A stretch of DNA of 64,000 bases from Nocardiopsis sp. ATB16-24 (lineage in GTDB: Bacteria; Actinomycetota; Actinomycetes; Streptosporangiales; Streptosporangiaceae): positions 186,001 to 250,000 of the forward strand of contig NZ_JASCXJ010000004.1 in assembly GCF_030271535.1 (NCBI RefSeq), read 5' to 3'. A program made the translations under genes and the position numbers. The first letter of the stretch is position 1; each line of letters begins with the position of its first letter. Of the stretch, positions 17,227 through 25,742 are shown piece by piece. The notes under the pieces were generated by a model. It was not told the DNA's origin and made no database searches. It was given only the letters and a program-made list of their open reading frames with translations.

Positions 17227-18071
17227 GAGCGTCCCGGACGGGTCCCGGACGGGACGACGAACCTTCGGGCGAAGCGCACCACCTCGTCGAGCACCTCGTC
17301 GCGGTTGGTCTCGTTGAACACCTCGTGCCGGGCCCCGGGGAAGACGCGTGCGGTGAGGTCCTCGCCCATGAGGGAGGAGATGCCCACCTCGGTGTCCCGC
17401 ACCGGTACGAGTCGGTCGTCGGATCCGTGCACCCACAGCAGCGGCAGACTTCCCAGGCTTCCGGCCCGCATGCCCCGCTCCATCTCGGTGAGCAGGGCCT
17501 GGACGGTGGGGCGTTTGAAGGGGCCGTGCCAGACCAGTTCGTCGGCGGTGTAGGCCTCGCCCACGGCGGGGTCCCGCGAGAGCGTGGACGGGTCGATGGG
17601 AGTGTCGGGGATCTCCTCGGCCGCGGCGATCCGCTCCAGGGAGGACCACCGGCCCAGGACCGGACCCGACAGCACCAGGGCGCTGAGCTCCTCGGGACGG
17701 GTCTGGGCGTAGCGGGCGGCGATCAGCCCGCCCATGGAGTGGCCGATGAGCACCAACGGAAGGGTCCGGTAGGCGGTGCGCGCCTGGGTGATGAGGCGGT
17801 GCACGTCCTCGACCACGCCCGCGTAGTCGTCGATCAGCACCCGCTCGCCGGAGGAGAGTCCGTGTCCGCGGTGGTCGGCGCCGTAGACCACCGCGCCCGC
17901 CGCGACCAGGTCGGCGGCCACCTGGCCGTAGCGGCCCAGATGTTCGCCGTAGCCGTGGACCAGTACCGCCAGCCAGGTCGGCTCGTCCCCGGTGGGGGCC
18001 CATGCCCGCGCCGCCAGCCGTCCGGAACCGTCGGGCCCGCCGGCCAGGGCCCATTCGCGTGTGGTGATCAC
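17217..18071 (-). CDS. Alpha/beta hydrolase, monoacylglycerol-lipase-like
   Basis: A 284-residue serine hydrolase. The oxyanion loop LVHGYGEHLGRYGQVA, YGADHRGHGLSSGER and the nucleophile elbow GHSMGG are those of the lysophospholipase/monoglyceride lipase group (Hydrolase_4). A later Asp (GSDDRLVP) and His (GARHEVFNE) complete the triad. There is no signal peptide, so the enzyme is cytoplasmic. Actual substrate is not deducible beyond an acyl ester. It is convergent and overlapping with yczR. Confidence 0.9.
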   Translation of the reverse strand: MITTREWALAGGPDGSGRLAARAWAPTGDEPTWLAVLVHGYGEHLGRYGQVAADLVAAGAVVYGADHRGHGLSSGERVLIDDYAGVVEDVHRLITQARTAYRTLPLVLIGHSMGGLIAARYAQTRPEELSALVLSGPVLGRWSSLERIAAAEEIPDTPIDPSTLSRDPAVGEAYTADELVWHGPFKRPTVQALLTEMERGMRAGSLGSLPLLWVHGSDDRLVPVRDTEVGISSLMGEDLTARVFPGARHEVFNETNRDEVLDEVVRFARRFVVPSGTRPGRSQT

Positions 18072-18427
18072 CGTGTCCCGCCTCCTGATCTTCGTGCCTT
18101 CGTGGCGACCGGGGTCGGTCCCCGTGCGCCGGGAGAGTCACCCTACGGTGTGGAGGGCGCGTTACGGGGAAGGGCGGTAGCAGACCTTCGTACAAGCCCG
18201 GATGGAGGTGGGCACCGTGGAGGCAACGGTGCCCACCGGGTCCGTGACGATCGTGGCCGTGCAGGCGTCCCCTGCGGCGACGTGCTCTCGTGTTCGACCA
18301 CGAATAGCGCCATATGGTGCGATTGTGGTTGCTCGTCGTTAAAGAGGGATCTTCTGCGCTTATCTATGGGTATGTCTCGTGTGGGTGCCTTCTCATGCGA
18401 ACCACCCGTCAATTCGGATTGGAGAGG
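18072..18427. other. Divergent hydrolase/moaA intergenic region with a strong hairpin
   Basis: Contains a perfect 12-bp stem (18207-18218 with 18226-18237, 7-base loop) upstream of moaA and an AT-rich stretch at 18300-18380 that could hold the moaA promoter. I cannot match it to the known Moco RNA motif. Confidence 0.6.
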
Positions 18428-19444
18428 GTGACGCCCGTGTTGGCCGACTCCTATGGGCGAGTGGCGACCGACCTGCGGGTCTCGCTCACCGACCGCTGTA
18501 ACCTCAGGTGCACCTACTGCATGCCTCCCGAAGGACTGGAGTGGCTGCCCAAACCGGAACTGCTCACCGATGACGAACTCCTCCGCCTCATCCGCATCGG
18601 GGTGGACCTCCTGGGCATCACCGAGGTGCGCTTCACGGGCGGCGAACCCCTGCTCCGACGTGGACTCCCCGGCATCATCGCCGGGACCACGGAGCTGTCG
18701 ACCCGGCCCCGCACCGCCCTGACCACCAACGGCATCGGACTGGCCCGCATGGCGCCCGCGCTGGCGGAGGCCGGCCTGGACAGGGTCAACGTCTCCCTCG
18801 ACACCCTCCGGCCCGACGTGTTCGAGACACTGGCACGACGCCGCCGCCTCTCCGACGTCCTCGACGGCCTGGCCGGTGCGGCCGACGCCGGGCTCACCCC
18901 CGTCAAGGTCAACGCCGTCCTCATGCGCGGCGTCAACGACGGCGAGGCCACCGACCTGCTCCACTACTGTCTGGAACGCGGTTACGAGCTGCGTTTCATC
19001 GAACAGATGCCACTGGACGCCCAGCACGGCTGGCGACGCGACACCATGATCACCGCCGAGGAGATCCTGGCGGGCCTCAGGGCCGAGTTCGTCCTGGAGG
19101 AGGCCGACGCCGGCACGCGCGGCAGCGCCCCGGCCGAGCTCTTCCACGTGCGCGGCGTCCGCTTCCCCAACGGAGAACAGGCCACCGTAGGCGTCATCGG
19201 TTCGGTCACCCGGCCCTTCTGCGGAGCCTGCGACCGGGTCCGACTGACCGCCGACGGGCAGGTGCGCAACTGCCTCTTCGCCCGGGAGGAGTCGGACCTG
19301 CGCTCCCTGCTGCGCGGCGGCGCCACCGATGAGGAGATCGCCCGACGCTGGAGCGAGGCGGTGGCCGTCAAACTGCCCGGACACGGCATCAACGATCCCA
19401 GCTTCCTGCAACCCTCCAGGCCCATGTCGGCGATCGGAGGCTGA
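18428..19444 (+). CDS. moaA: GTP 3',8-cyclase MoaA
   Basis: A 338-residue radical SAM enzyme that starts molybdenum cofactor synthesis by converting GTP to the 3',8-cyclo intermediate. The N-terminal cluster motif is CNLRCTYC, the second 4Fe-4S site is in FCGACDRVRLTADGQVRNCLF, and the protein ends in Gly-Gly, which is essential in MoaA. The GTG at 18428 follows GGAGAG closely; a GTG at 18437 has better spacing and is an alternative. A mobA-like gene lies 1.9 kb downstream on the same strand, supporting a Moco role, though rtcB and an unknown gene intervene. Confidence 0.95.
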   Translation: MTPVLADSYGRVATDLRVSLTDRCNLRCTYCMPPEGLEWLPKPELLTDDELLRLIRIGVDLLGITEVRFTGGEPLLRRGLPGIIAGTTELSTRPRTALTTNGIGLARMAPALAEAGLDRVNVSLDTLRPDVFETLARRRRLSDVLDGLAGAADAGLTPVKVNAVLMRGVNDGEATDLLHYCLERGYELRFIEQMPLDAQHGWRRDTMITAEEILAGLRAEFVLEEADAGTRGSAPAELFHVRGVRFPNGEQATVGVIGSVTRPFCGACDRVRLTADGQVRNCLFAREESDLRSLLRGGATDEEIARRWSEAVAVKLPGHGINDPSFLQPSRPMSAIGG

Positions 19445-19656
19445 GCCCACCATCGAGGGCGGCGGAGGACGTGGCGCCCCGCCTCGGCGTGACCTCCCAA
19501 GACCGCCCGGGAAGGCCGTTCGACCACCGGGCGTTCTCGTCATCGAAGGCCGCCGGACACGGTGCGGGATCCGCCGAGGACACCGTCCGGTGGCGCGACG
19601 GCCGCGTCCATGATCGACGCGTGACAGGCTCTGAGAGGAAGAGGAGGTGCCTGTCC

Positions 19657-20844
19657 ATGCCCTACACCGAGATCCCCGGAGACCGGGTCCCCATCCGCAT
19701 GTGGGCCGCGCCGGAGGAGGTCGAGGGCGCGGCTATGGAGCAGCTGCGCAACGTCACCCGTGTGCCCTGGGTGCACGGTCTGGCCGTCATGCCCGACGTC
19801 CACTACGGAAAGGGCGCCACGGTCGGCTCCGTCATCGCGATGCGCGACGCCGTCAGCCCCGCCGCGGTCGGGGTGGACATCGGTTGCGGCATGACCGCGG
19901 TGCGCACCGACCTGACCGCCGAGCGACTGCCCGACGACCTGCGACGCCTGCGTTCGGCGCTGGAGGCCGTGGTCCCGGTCGGTTTCCAGGCCCATGAGGA
20001 GCCGGTCGACCCCGACTCCGTCCCGGCCGTACGCAGCACCGAGTGGTCGGCGTTCTGGGACGGGTTCGAGGACCTGGCTCCGGCCGTGCGTTCCCGCAGA
20101 GCCCGCGCCCAGCGCCAGATGGGCACCCTCGGCGGCGGCAACCACTTCCTGGAGGTGTGTCTGGACGACGAGGACACCGTGTGGGTGGTGCTGCACTCCG
20201 GTTCGCGCAATATCGGCAAGGAACTGGCCGATCACCACATCGAACAGGCCCGGGGGCTGCCGCACAACCAGGACCTGCCTGATCGGGACCTGGCCGTGTT
20301 CGTCGGCGGGACCCCGGAGATGGAGGCCTACCGTCGCGACCTGTTCTGGGCCCAGGAGTACGCACGGCGCAACCGCGACGTGATGATGGGGCTGGTCCAC
20401 CAGGTCATGACCGAGCAGTTCCCGGGCACACGCTTCGAACAGCGGATCTCCTGCCACCACAACTACGTGGCCGAGGAGACCTACGACGGGGTGGACGTGC
20501 TCGTCACCCGCAAGGGCGCCATCCGCGCCGGAGCGGGCGATTTGGGGATCATCCCCGGGAGCATGGCGGCGGGAACCTACATCGTGCGCGGTCTGGGCAA
20601 CCCGGCCTCGTTCAACTCCGCCGCCCACGGGGCCGGTCGTCGGATGAGCCGTAACAAGGCACGTAAGACCTTCACCCGGCAGGACCTGGTCGAGCAGACC
20701 AGGGGGGTGGAGTCCCGCAAGGACCTGGGCGTGGTGGACGAGATCCCGGCGGCCTACAAGGACCTGGAGTCGGTGATCGAGGCCCAGACCGACCTGGTCG
20801 AGGTGGTCGCACACCTGCGCCAGGTGGTGTGCGTCAAGGGCTGA
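19657..20844 (+). CDS. rtcB: RNA-splicing ligase RtcB
   Basis: A 395-residue GTP- and Mn-dependent ligase joining 2',3'-cyclic phosphate or 3'-phosphate to 5'-OH RNA ends. Motifs: PDVHYGKGATVGSV, GVDIGCGMTAVRTDL (metal Cys), LGGGNHFLEV, VLHSGSRNIGKE, SCHHNYVAEE and the C-terminal RGAGDL-type region AIRAGAGDLGIIPGSM. AVDIPAAYKDLESVIEAQ is seen as DEIPAAYKDLESVIEAQ near the end. The ATG at 19657 has GAGGAGGTG upstream. Archease or RtcA partners are not in view. Likely acts in RNA repair after stress. Confidence 0.95.
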   Translation: MPYTEIPGDRVPIRMWAAPEEVEGAAMEQLRNVTRVPWVHGLAVMPDVHYGKGATVGSVIAMRDAVSPAAVGVDIGCGMTAVRTDLTAERLPDDLRRLRSALEAVVPVGFQAHEEPVDPDSVPAVRSTEWSAFWDGFEDLAPAVRSRRARAQRQMGTLGGGNHFLEVCLDDEDTVWVVLHSGSRNIGKELADHHIEQARGLPHNQDLPDRDLAVFVGGTPEMEAYRRDLFWAQEYARRNRDVMMGLVHQVMTEQFPGTRFEQRISCHHNYVAEETYDGVDVLVTRKGAIRAGAGDLGIIPGSMAAGTYIVRGLGNPASFNSAAHGAGRRMSRNKARKTFTRQDLVEQTRGVESRKDLGVVDEIPAAYKDLESVIEAQTDLVEVVAHLRQVVCVKG

Positions 20845-20908
20845 GACGGAGGCAGGGCGGTGCCGCCGGTGGCGGCCCGCCCTCACCCCGGCGCGTACCC
20901 TTCCCCTC

Positions 20909-21346
20909 ATGGGACACCGCCACCCGAGCAGACTCGGAAACTCCGACGTGGGTCACGCACGCGCCCGCCGGCTGCTGCGGGCCGCGCTGGTCGGTTGCGA
21001 GGAGTGTCAGTACGAGGGGGCCCGGGACGCCCTGGCGGACCTGGCCCCCGGTGGGGTGTTCGACTCGCTCCTGACGGGTTTCGTGCTCGTCCGCGCCCGA
21101 CAGTGGCACTCGTCGAGCGGACCGGTCGGTCACCCGGCCACGGTGTACCACATCGCCCCCGTGGACGAGCGTGACTTCTGGCGGGAGCCCACCCGGCACT
21201 GCATGCGGATGTGCACCGTCCAAGGACCACAGGGAGCCGGCGTGGAGACCGGACCCGCCCTCAAGGAACTGAGGCTGATGCCGGTGGAGGACCGCGGGCT
21301 CGTTCTGGACGACCTGATGGACGGACTGGCCGAGATGGAGGGCTGA
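20909..21346 (+). CDS. Hypothetical protein coupled to mobA
   Basis: A 145-residue soluble protein I do not recognise. It contains GCEECQ, two aromatic/His-rich stretches (RARQWHSSS, HPATVYHIAPVDERDFW) and an acidic C-terminus (EDRGLVLDDLMDGLAEMEG). No signal peptide or membrane helix. It ends three bases before the mobA-like ATG, and its last codons supply the ribosome site of that gene, so the two are translationally coupled and may share a pathway. Start ATG is the only good candidate. Confidence 0.7.
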   Translation: MGHRHPSRLGNSDVGHARARRLLRAALVGCEECQYEGARDALADLAPGGVFDSLLTGFVLVRARQWHSSSGPVGHPATVYHIAPVDERDFWREPTRHCMRMCTVQGPQGAGVETGPALKELRLMPVEDRGLVLDDLMDGLAEMEG

Positions 21347-21349
21347 GGC

Positions 21350-22030
21350 ATGGCGGGACGAGCGGTGCACACGATCCTGGACGCCGTCGTGTTGGCCGGA
21401 GGCGCGGCCCGTCGCATGGGCGGCCTGGACAAGCCCGGCCTGGAGGTGGGCGGGCGCACCCTGTTGGAACGGGTCACCGACGCGATCCGCGTCCACAACG
21501 CCGGCGTGGCCGGGGTGGTGGGTGTTCCACAGGCGGGGCCCGGCGGATCGATGAGCGAGGGATGGGACGACGGTCCCGAACGAAAGACCACGGAGCGGGG
21601 ACGCGTGATCGTGGTCGGCCCGCCCCGTCCGAGCCCTCGCGCCCTCTACGTCCGGGAGGACCCGCCCGGAGCCGGCCCGGTGCCGGCGCTGCGCGCTGGG
21701 CTGGCACACGTGCGCGCCCCCTGGTTCGCGCTGCTGGCGGCCGACCTGCCCCACCTGGAGGCCGCCCACCTGGCCGCCCTGGCCGCGGAGGCCGACGGCG
21801 CGGGCGCGGTCTTCGTGGACTCCGGTGGACACGAGCAGTGGCTCACCGGAGTGTGGCGCACCGCTCGTGTCCGTGCCGCCCTCGTCGGGTACCGGGGCCG
21901 CTCCCTGTACGGGGTGCTCGGCCCCCTCGGGCCCCGCACGGTGTCGCCGACCGACGACCTGGCCGTGGACGACTGCGACACCCCCGACGACCTCGTCCGC
22001 GCCCGTCGCCTGCTGGAGCCTCCCGGCTGA
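21350..22030 (+). CDS. mobA: MobA-like molybdenum cofactor guanylyltransferase
   Basis: A 226-residue nucleotidyltransferase. The N-terminal LAGGAARRMGGLDKPGLEVGG is the signature loop and Lys of MobA-like NTP transferases, and LLAADLPHLEAAHLAAL carries the metal-binding Asp. Between them is an insertion of about 35 polar residues around GWDDGPERKTTERGR. Near the C-terminus, TDDLAVDDCDTPDDLVRAR fits the usual end of the fold. MobA attaches GMP to molybdopterin; the nearby moaA supports this, but a related CofC/MocA-like role cannot be excluded. Confidence 0.85.
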   Translation: MAGRAVHTILDAVVLAGGAARRMGGLDKPGLEVGGRTLLERVTDAIRVHNAGVAGVVGVPQAGPGGSMSEGWDDGPERKTTERGRVIVVGPPRPSPRALYVREDPPGAGPVPALRAGLAHVRAPWFALLAADLPHLEAAHLAALAAEADGAGAVFVDSGGHEQWLTGVWRTARVRAALVGYRGRSLYGVLGPLGPRTVSPTDDLAVDDCDTPDDLVRARRLLEPPG

Positions 22031-22110
22031 ACCTCCGCCCATGGACGAAGACTCCTCCATCACCTCGAAGCGACCCGTACGCCGTCTGTCGAGGCCGCCG
22101 GTTCGGAAGG

Positions 22111-22593
22111 TCAGGGCGCGGTGAGCGGATAACCGTAGTGGACCCACCGGGTCCTGCTCCCCGGTGTCGGTGCCTGGGAGAGGAAACGGTCGTACAGTCT
22201 CTGCCCCGAGGTGTTGTCGGGGGCGGTCTCCCAGTTCATCGACGGACATCCACGCTCGGCGGCCTCGGCTGCGGCCGCCCGCATCAACTCGGCCCCCACG
22301 CCCTTGTCCCGGCCGCCGCGGTGGTCGGGAAGGACGTAGAGGTCGTTCATCAGTGCCACGGTCGTGGCCAGGGTGGAGGACCGGACCCAGTACAGGGTCG
22401 TGAACCCGACGGCCTCGTCGCCCTTCCACGCGGCCAACTGGACTCCGTGGGCGTCGTCCGCCACCAGTTCGCCGAAGAACCGGCGGTTGCGCTCCTCGTC
22501 GACCTCGCACTCGTAGAAGAGCTGGTACTCGGCGATCAGTGGAAGGACGTCTCCTAAGGTCGTCTCGGTCACTCGTTCGATGCGGTACGACAT
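22111..22593 (-). CDS. GNAT family N-acetyltransferase
   Basis: A 160-residue protein with the GNAT fold. Acetyl-CoA-binding motif A reads ALMNDLYVLPDHRGGRDKGVGAELMRAA, where the R/Q-x-x-G-x-G/A loop is DKGVGA. The later AERGCPSMNWETAPDN and AQRLYDRF-like LYDRFL are motif B. The substrate is unknown. I use the ATG giving MSYRIERVTE as start, since the upstream extension is low-complexity. Convergent with mobA, 80 bases apart. Confidence 0.88.
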   Translation of the reverse strand: MSYRIERVTETTLGDVLPLIAEYQLFYECEVDEERNRRFFGELVADDAHGVQLAAWKGDEAVGFTTLYWVRSSTLATTVALMNDLYVLPDHRGGRDKGVGAELMRAAAAEAAERGCPSMNWETAPDNTSGQRLYDRFLSQAPTPGSRTRWVHYGYPLTAP

Positions 22594-22889
22594 GCGGGGT
22601 GCCTTCTTCCCAGCGGGGGGCCATAGACGATTCAGGGCGATCCCGGAACAGTATCGCCTCGAACCGGCCGCCGCCGCTCCCGTGACGAACCCGTGCCTTC
22701 TGGAGAACCCCGGCGGTCCCGTTCCCGCCGCCGGGGGAGTGGGGCGTCGAGGGCCGGCGCGCACGCTCCGACGCCCTCGGTCACCCGCTCCCTCCGGCAC
22801 GGGGAGAGCGAGGTCGTCATGGTGGTGTGCGTCCCGATGAACCCGCCGACCGTACGTCGGCACGGGGGGCGGACCCGCCGTCCCGTGCC

Positions 22890-23102
22890 TCAGCCCTCGA
22901 ACTCGTCCATGGGGACTGTCTCACGCAGGAAGCCGCGTATGCCCAGGAAGTGGGACAGGTACTCCCGGTGCTCGTCGCAGGCGGTCCAGACCTTGCGTCT
23001 GTCGGGGGTGTGCAGGCGAGGATTGTTCCACACCAGCGCCCACGCGGCCTCGGCGCGGCACCCGCGTCGCGAGCACTGCGGGCGACTCTCCGGTTTACCC
23101 AA
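22890..23102 (-). CDS. Conserved small Cys-rich protein
   Basis: About 70 residues: CSRRGCRAEAAWALVWNNP, HTPDRRKVWTACDEHREYLSHFL and RGFLRETVPMDEF. The Cys-x4-Cys pair plus a later Cys-x-x-His suggests a small zinc-ribbon-like fold. I recall proteins of this pattern as conserved hypotheticals in actinobacteria, with no known function. The TTG at 23102 is chosen because GGGAGCGGGGG lies just upstream. The frame extends further but becomes unlike protein. It is transcribed away from the structured region at 23.2 kb. Confidence 0.72.
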   Translation of the reverse strand: MGKPESRPQCSRRGCRAEAAWALVWNNPRLHTPDRRKVWTACDEHREYLSHFLGIRGFLRETVPMDEFEG

Positions 23103-23656
23103 TGCTGACCCCCGCTCCCCGAATCGGCCCTCCAGGTCAAGCCAGAGGCATGACCGGGTCTTCCTCCCCGGCGGGCCATGTGACCGTCGGGTTCGAACAC
23201 AAGGCGACGCCGGGTGGTTACGGGGGCAAACCACCCGGCGTCGCAGGCGATGTTCCGACGGGGGCTCGAAACATCGCTCCCGCGCCTCGACGGGGGACCG
23301 AAGCGCTAGAACCCAATGTACACCGATGCCCCCCGGTGTACGTCAAGAGTGAGTTACGACGTTGTCTCGGGAGGGTCCCACAGAAAGAGGTCTTAAGTCC
23401 CAAATCGGTACTTATATGGCATTTCGTCCACGGTGCCATGAGTCCCTTTCGGGCCTCCCGCCCCGCTCCTGGGTCAAGAGAGACCCATTTCTCTCCATGA
23501 TGTGGTCAAGCGGAGGCAAAGTGGCGCCTCCCCTTCCGTGTTCACGGACCGGTACCTCAGAAGTGCTCCGTGTGCTCACAGGGGATTGCGGGGAGAGGCA
23601 GGAAACGAGGGGTCGCACCCAAGGCGACCGCGTAACCGACACATCAGGGGGTTCAC
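23103..23656. other. Divergent intergenic region with three successive inverted repeats
   Basis: This 554-base gap precedes dodecin and the small Cys-rich gene. It has perfect inverted repeats at 23204-23244 (16-bp stem), 23247-23277 (8-bp) and 23318-23341 (8-bp), then an AT-richer section (23380-23520) likely holding the dodecin promoter. No convincing open frame exists. Confidence 0.65.
23204..23341. ncRNA. Candidate structured RNA or control element
   Basis: Three hairpins in 138 bases: stem GCGACGCCGGGTGGTT with its complement (loop 9), stem GCGATGTT/AACATCGC (loop 15) and stem GTACACCG/CGGTGTAC (loop 8). A terminator is not expected between divergent genes, so a small RNA, a leader or operator cluster are the choices. 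The strand is unknown because the structure is symmetric. Confidence 0.35.
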
Positions 23657-23866
23657 ATGTCCCACAACACCTACCGCGTCACGGAGATCTTCGGAACCTC
23701 ACCGCAGGGGGTCGACCAGGCGATCCGTAACGGCATCGACCGGGCCTCGGCCACGTTGCGCGAACTCGACTGGTTCGAGGTCACCGAGATCAGGGGGCAC
23801 ATCGAGGGGGGCGAGGTCGCGCACTTCCAGGTGGGACTCAAGGTGGGGTTCCGCCTGGAGAACTAG
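23657..23866 (+). CDS. Dodecin family flavin-binding protein
   Basis: A 69-residue protein with the dodecin pattern: YRVTEIFGTSPQGVDQAIRNGIDRASATLRELDWFEVTEIRGHIEGGEVAHFQVGLKVGFRLE. Dodecins form hollow 12-mers that bind flavins (and CoA in some bacteria) and buffer them. The Trp in LDWFEV stacks on the flavin and is present, as is the downstream Gln in HFQVGLKVGF. It is preceded by a long control region, and followed by a weak stem (23887-23919). Confidence 0.95.
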   Translation: MSHNTYRVTEIFGTSPQGVDQAIRNGIDRASATLRELDWFEVTEIRGHIEGGEVAHFQVGLKVGFRLEN

Positions 23867-23886
23867 CGTCTCCCCGCGCGACCGTA

Positions 23887-23919
23887 CCGGCGCGGCGGCG
23901 GTCGCCGTCGTCGCGCCGG
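23887..23919. terminator. Possible terminator between dodecin and M15-like gene
   Basis: Stem CCGGCGCG/CGCGCCGG with a 17-base loop between two convergent genes. Weak but well placed. Confidence 0.45.
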
Positions 23920-23951
23920 CCTGGCTCGACCGAGACCGCTCCCGTGGCCCC

Positions 23952-24740
23952 CTATCCCGTGTCGGAGGGGTCCCGGCCACGCTGCACGTCCACGTGCACG
24001 TGGTCCAGGTGTCGCAGGATCTCGTTGTCGGGATCGGCCTCGTAGTGACGCCACCCCAGCGATGGGTAGGCGGTGCTCCAGATCCGGTCGTCGAAGATGA
24101 TCACGTCGATGGCGTAGTCCGGTGCGTGCGCGATCAGCCAGTGCGCCATCACCCACCCCTCACGACGGTTCTCCTCGCCGACGGGTCGGTAGAAGATGTC
24201 GATCGCCCTGCCCTCATAGTGGGCGGACTCCTCGCCGTGCCCGGTGTCGTAGCCTCCCGGCCGGTAGCCTCCCAGGCTCAGGTCCGAGAAGTGCTCCTCC
24301 AGACCGTTCCTGAGGCGTTCGGCGCGCGGGGTCAGACCGGAGGGCTCCAACCCCTCCTCCACCGCGAGTCCGGAGTCCTTGGTGGAACGGCAGGTCAGCG
24401 AGGGTCCGGCGTCCTCCTCTGGGCCCTTCACCAGACGCGTCATCACCGCGTCGGGGATGTCCTCGGTGTCAGGAGCCTCGACCGGGGCGTCCTGCCCCTG
24501 CACGGTGACGGCCGCGGCGGTGGTGGCCCGTCGAGCCTGGTCCCGGTCCAGCCGGATCTGCCCCTCGTCGGTCGACACCGCGCAGTCGGGACCCCACGGT
24601 GTCGACAGGGGAGGCACATCGGTGCCACGGACCAGCCAGAGACCACCCACGACGAACGCGATCGCCACGACGGCCAGGACCGCCGTGACGGTGACCGCCC
24701 CGCTTCGGCGCCGCCTGAACCCTCCGGCCCTGTGTGCCAT
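23952..24740 (-). CDS. Membrane-anchored M15-like (D-Ala-D-Ala peptidase fold) protein
   Basis: A 262-residue protein with a basic N-terminus and one membrane helix (about residues 14-37), placing the rest outside the cell. The C-terminal third contains ESAHYEGRAIDI and HLDHVHVDV, which match the zinc ligands of the M15/VanY-type fold (His-x6-Asp then Asp-His-x-His). Between is WLIAHAPDYAIDVIIFDDRIWST. The central region (DRDQARRATTAAAVTVQG) is polar and of unknown role. It may trim peptidoglycan; many actinobacterial relatives are only annotated as hypothetical. The adjacent membrane protein gene is on the same strand. Confidence 0.75.
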   Translation of the reverse strand: MAHRAGGFRRRRSGAVTVTAVLAVVAIAFVVGGLWLVRGTDVPPLSTPWGPDCAVSTDEGQIRLDRDQARRATTAAAVTVQGQDAPVEAPDTEDIPDAVMTRLVKGPEEDAGPSLTCRSTKDSGLAVEEGLEPSGLTPRAERLRNGLEEHFSDLSLGGYRPGGYDTGHGEESAHYEGRAIDIFYRPVGEENRREGWVMAHWLIAHAPDYAIDVIIFDDRIWSTAYPSLGWRHYEADPDNEILRHLDHVHVDVQRGRDPSDTG

Positions 24741-24879
24741 GCCCTCCCGCTCCTCCTCACCCGCACGCCGTGGACGGCGCCCGTCGATGGTCGGGCGGCC
24801 TCACCGTCGTGGACCCCTCGGCCCTCCGACACCGGGGCCCTTCGCGCACCGCCGCGCGTGCGTCCCCTCCTGCCGTGGG

Positions 24880-25653
24880 TCAGCGGATCGACCACAGGAC
24901 GAAGAGGCCGCCCAGGACCAGTGTCAACGCCCATACCCGATCCATGGTGACCCCGCGCCAACGCAGCGCGTGCACGCCCAGGAAGTCGTAGGCGATCAGT
25001 GCCGCGACCCCGGCGGTGGCCAACATCGCCAGCGTGTGCACTCCGGTCGCGGCCAGGCCCACCAACGTCGCGTCCCACAGACTCCACGCCCCCTCGACCG
25101 GCACGCCGTCGGAGGCCGTGGTCATGGCGGCGTCCGCTCCCCCCGGTTCTCGGGGCGCCTCCGTGGCCGAGGGCTGGGCGGCCCCGTGAGCCCCGTGCCC
25201 GCCGGAGTGCGTGTGCGTGAGCCGACCGGCGAGCACCGGCATCACCATGAGTCCGGCCCCGTGCGCCGAGGCCATCAGGAACGACCACGCGGTCAGCTGC
25301 CACAGCGGCAGCCGTACCTCGCGCCAGTGGAAGTGACGCCGCGACAACAACATCACCAGTCCCACCAGGACGATCACCACGCCGCCCACGACCGGGAAGA
25401 GCACGGAGGCGGTGACCGACCCGGTGACGGTGATGGCCACGGCCGCGACACCGACGCTCAGGGCGTGCCCGACGGCGATGGCGGGCAGGGAGCCCAGCAC
25501 CTGGGCGCGACCGCCCTCCTGGAGCCCGCGGCTCACGGCCAGAAGCCATCCCATACCCGGATGCAGGCCGTGAAAGGCGCCCAACGCGACGAGAGTCCAT
25601 AACTGAGCGGGGGTCACGCCAGTAAGGCTCACACGGTCGTGGAGGGGCGGCAA
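24880..25653 (-). CDS. Polytopic membrane protein with a conserved His-rich core
   Basis: A 257-residue protein with about six membrane segments. It begins TPAQLWTLVALGAFHGLHPGMGWLLAVSRGLQEG, with a His-containing first helix, and has HGAGLMVMPVLAG and a His-rich loop (RLTHTHSGGHGAHG) facing one side. Such His-rich loops occur in metal transporters of the RcnA/NicO type, but I cannot assign the family. The TTG start (25653) has GGAGAGG upstream. It sits between the M15-like gene and the LCP gene on the same strand, with 89 bases to the latter. Confidence 0.78.
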   Translation of the reverse strand: MPPLHDRVSLTGVTPAQLWTLVALGAFHGLHPGMGWLLAVSRGLQEGGRAQVLGSLPAIAVGHALSVGVAAVAITVTGSVTASVLFPVVGGVVIVLVGLVMLLSRRHFHWREVRLPLWQLTAWSFLMASAHGAGLMVMPVLAGRLTHTHSGGHGAHGAAQPSATEAPREPGGADAAMTTASDGVPVEGAWSLWDATLVGLAATGVHTLAMLATAGVAALIAYDFLGVHALRWRGVTMDRVWALTLVLGGLFVLWSIR

Positions 25654-25742
25654 GGGCCGGACCTCTCCTGGCCGCTACCGGTCAGAAGGGTTTCTCGGTC
25701 GCTCCGGCGGGGCAGGATCCGCCGGAGTCCACCCGGCACGTG

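Noticed and set aside
23190-23198. GGTTCGAAC resembling a tRNA T-loop
   Set aside because: Flanking bases do not form a T-stem or acceptor stem on either strand.
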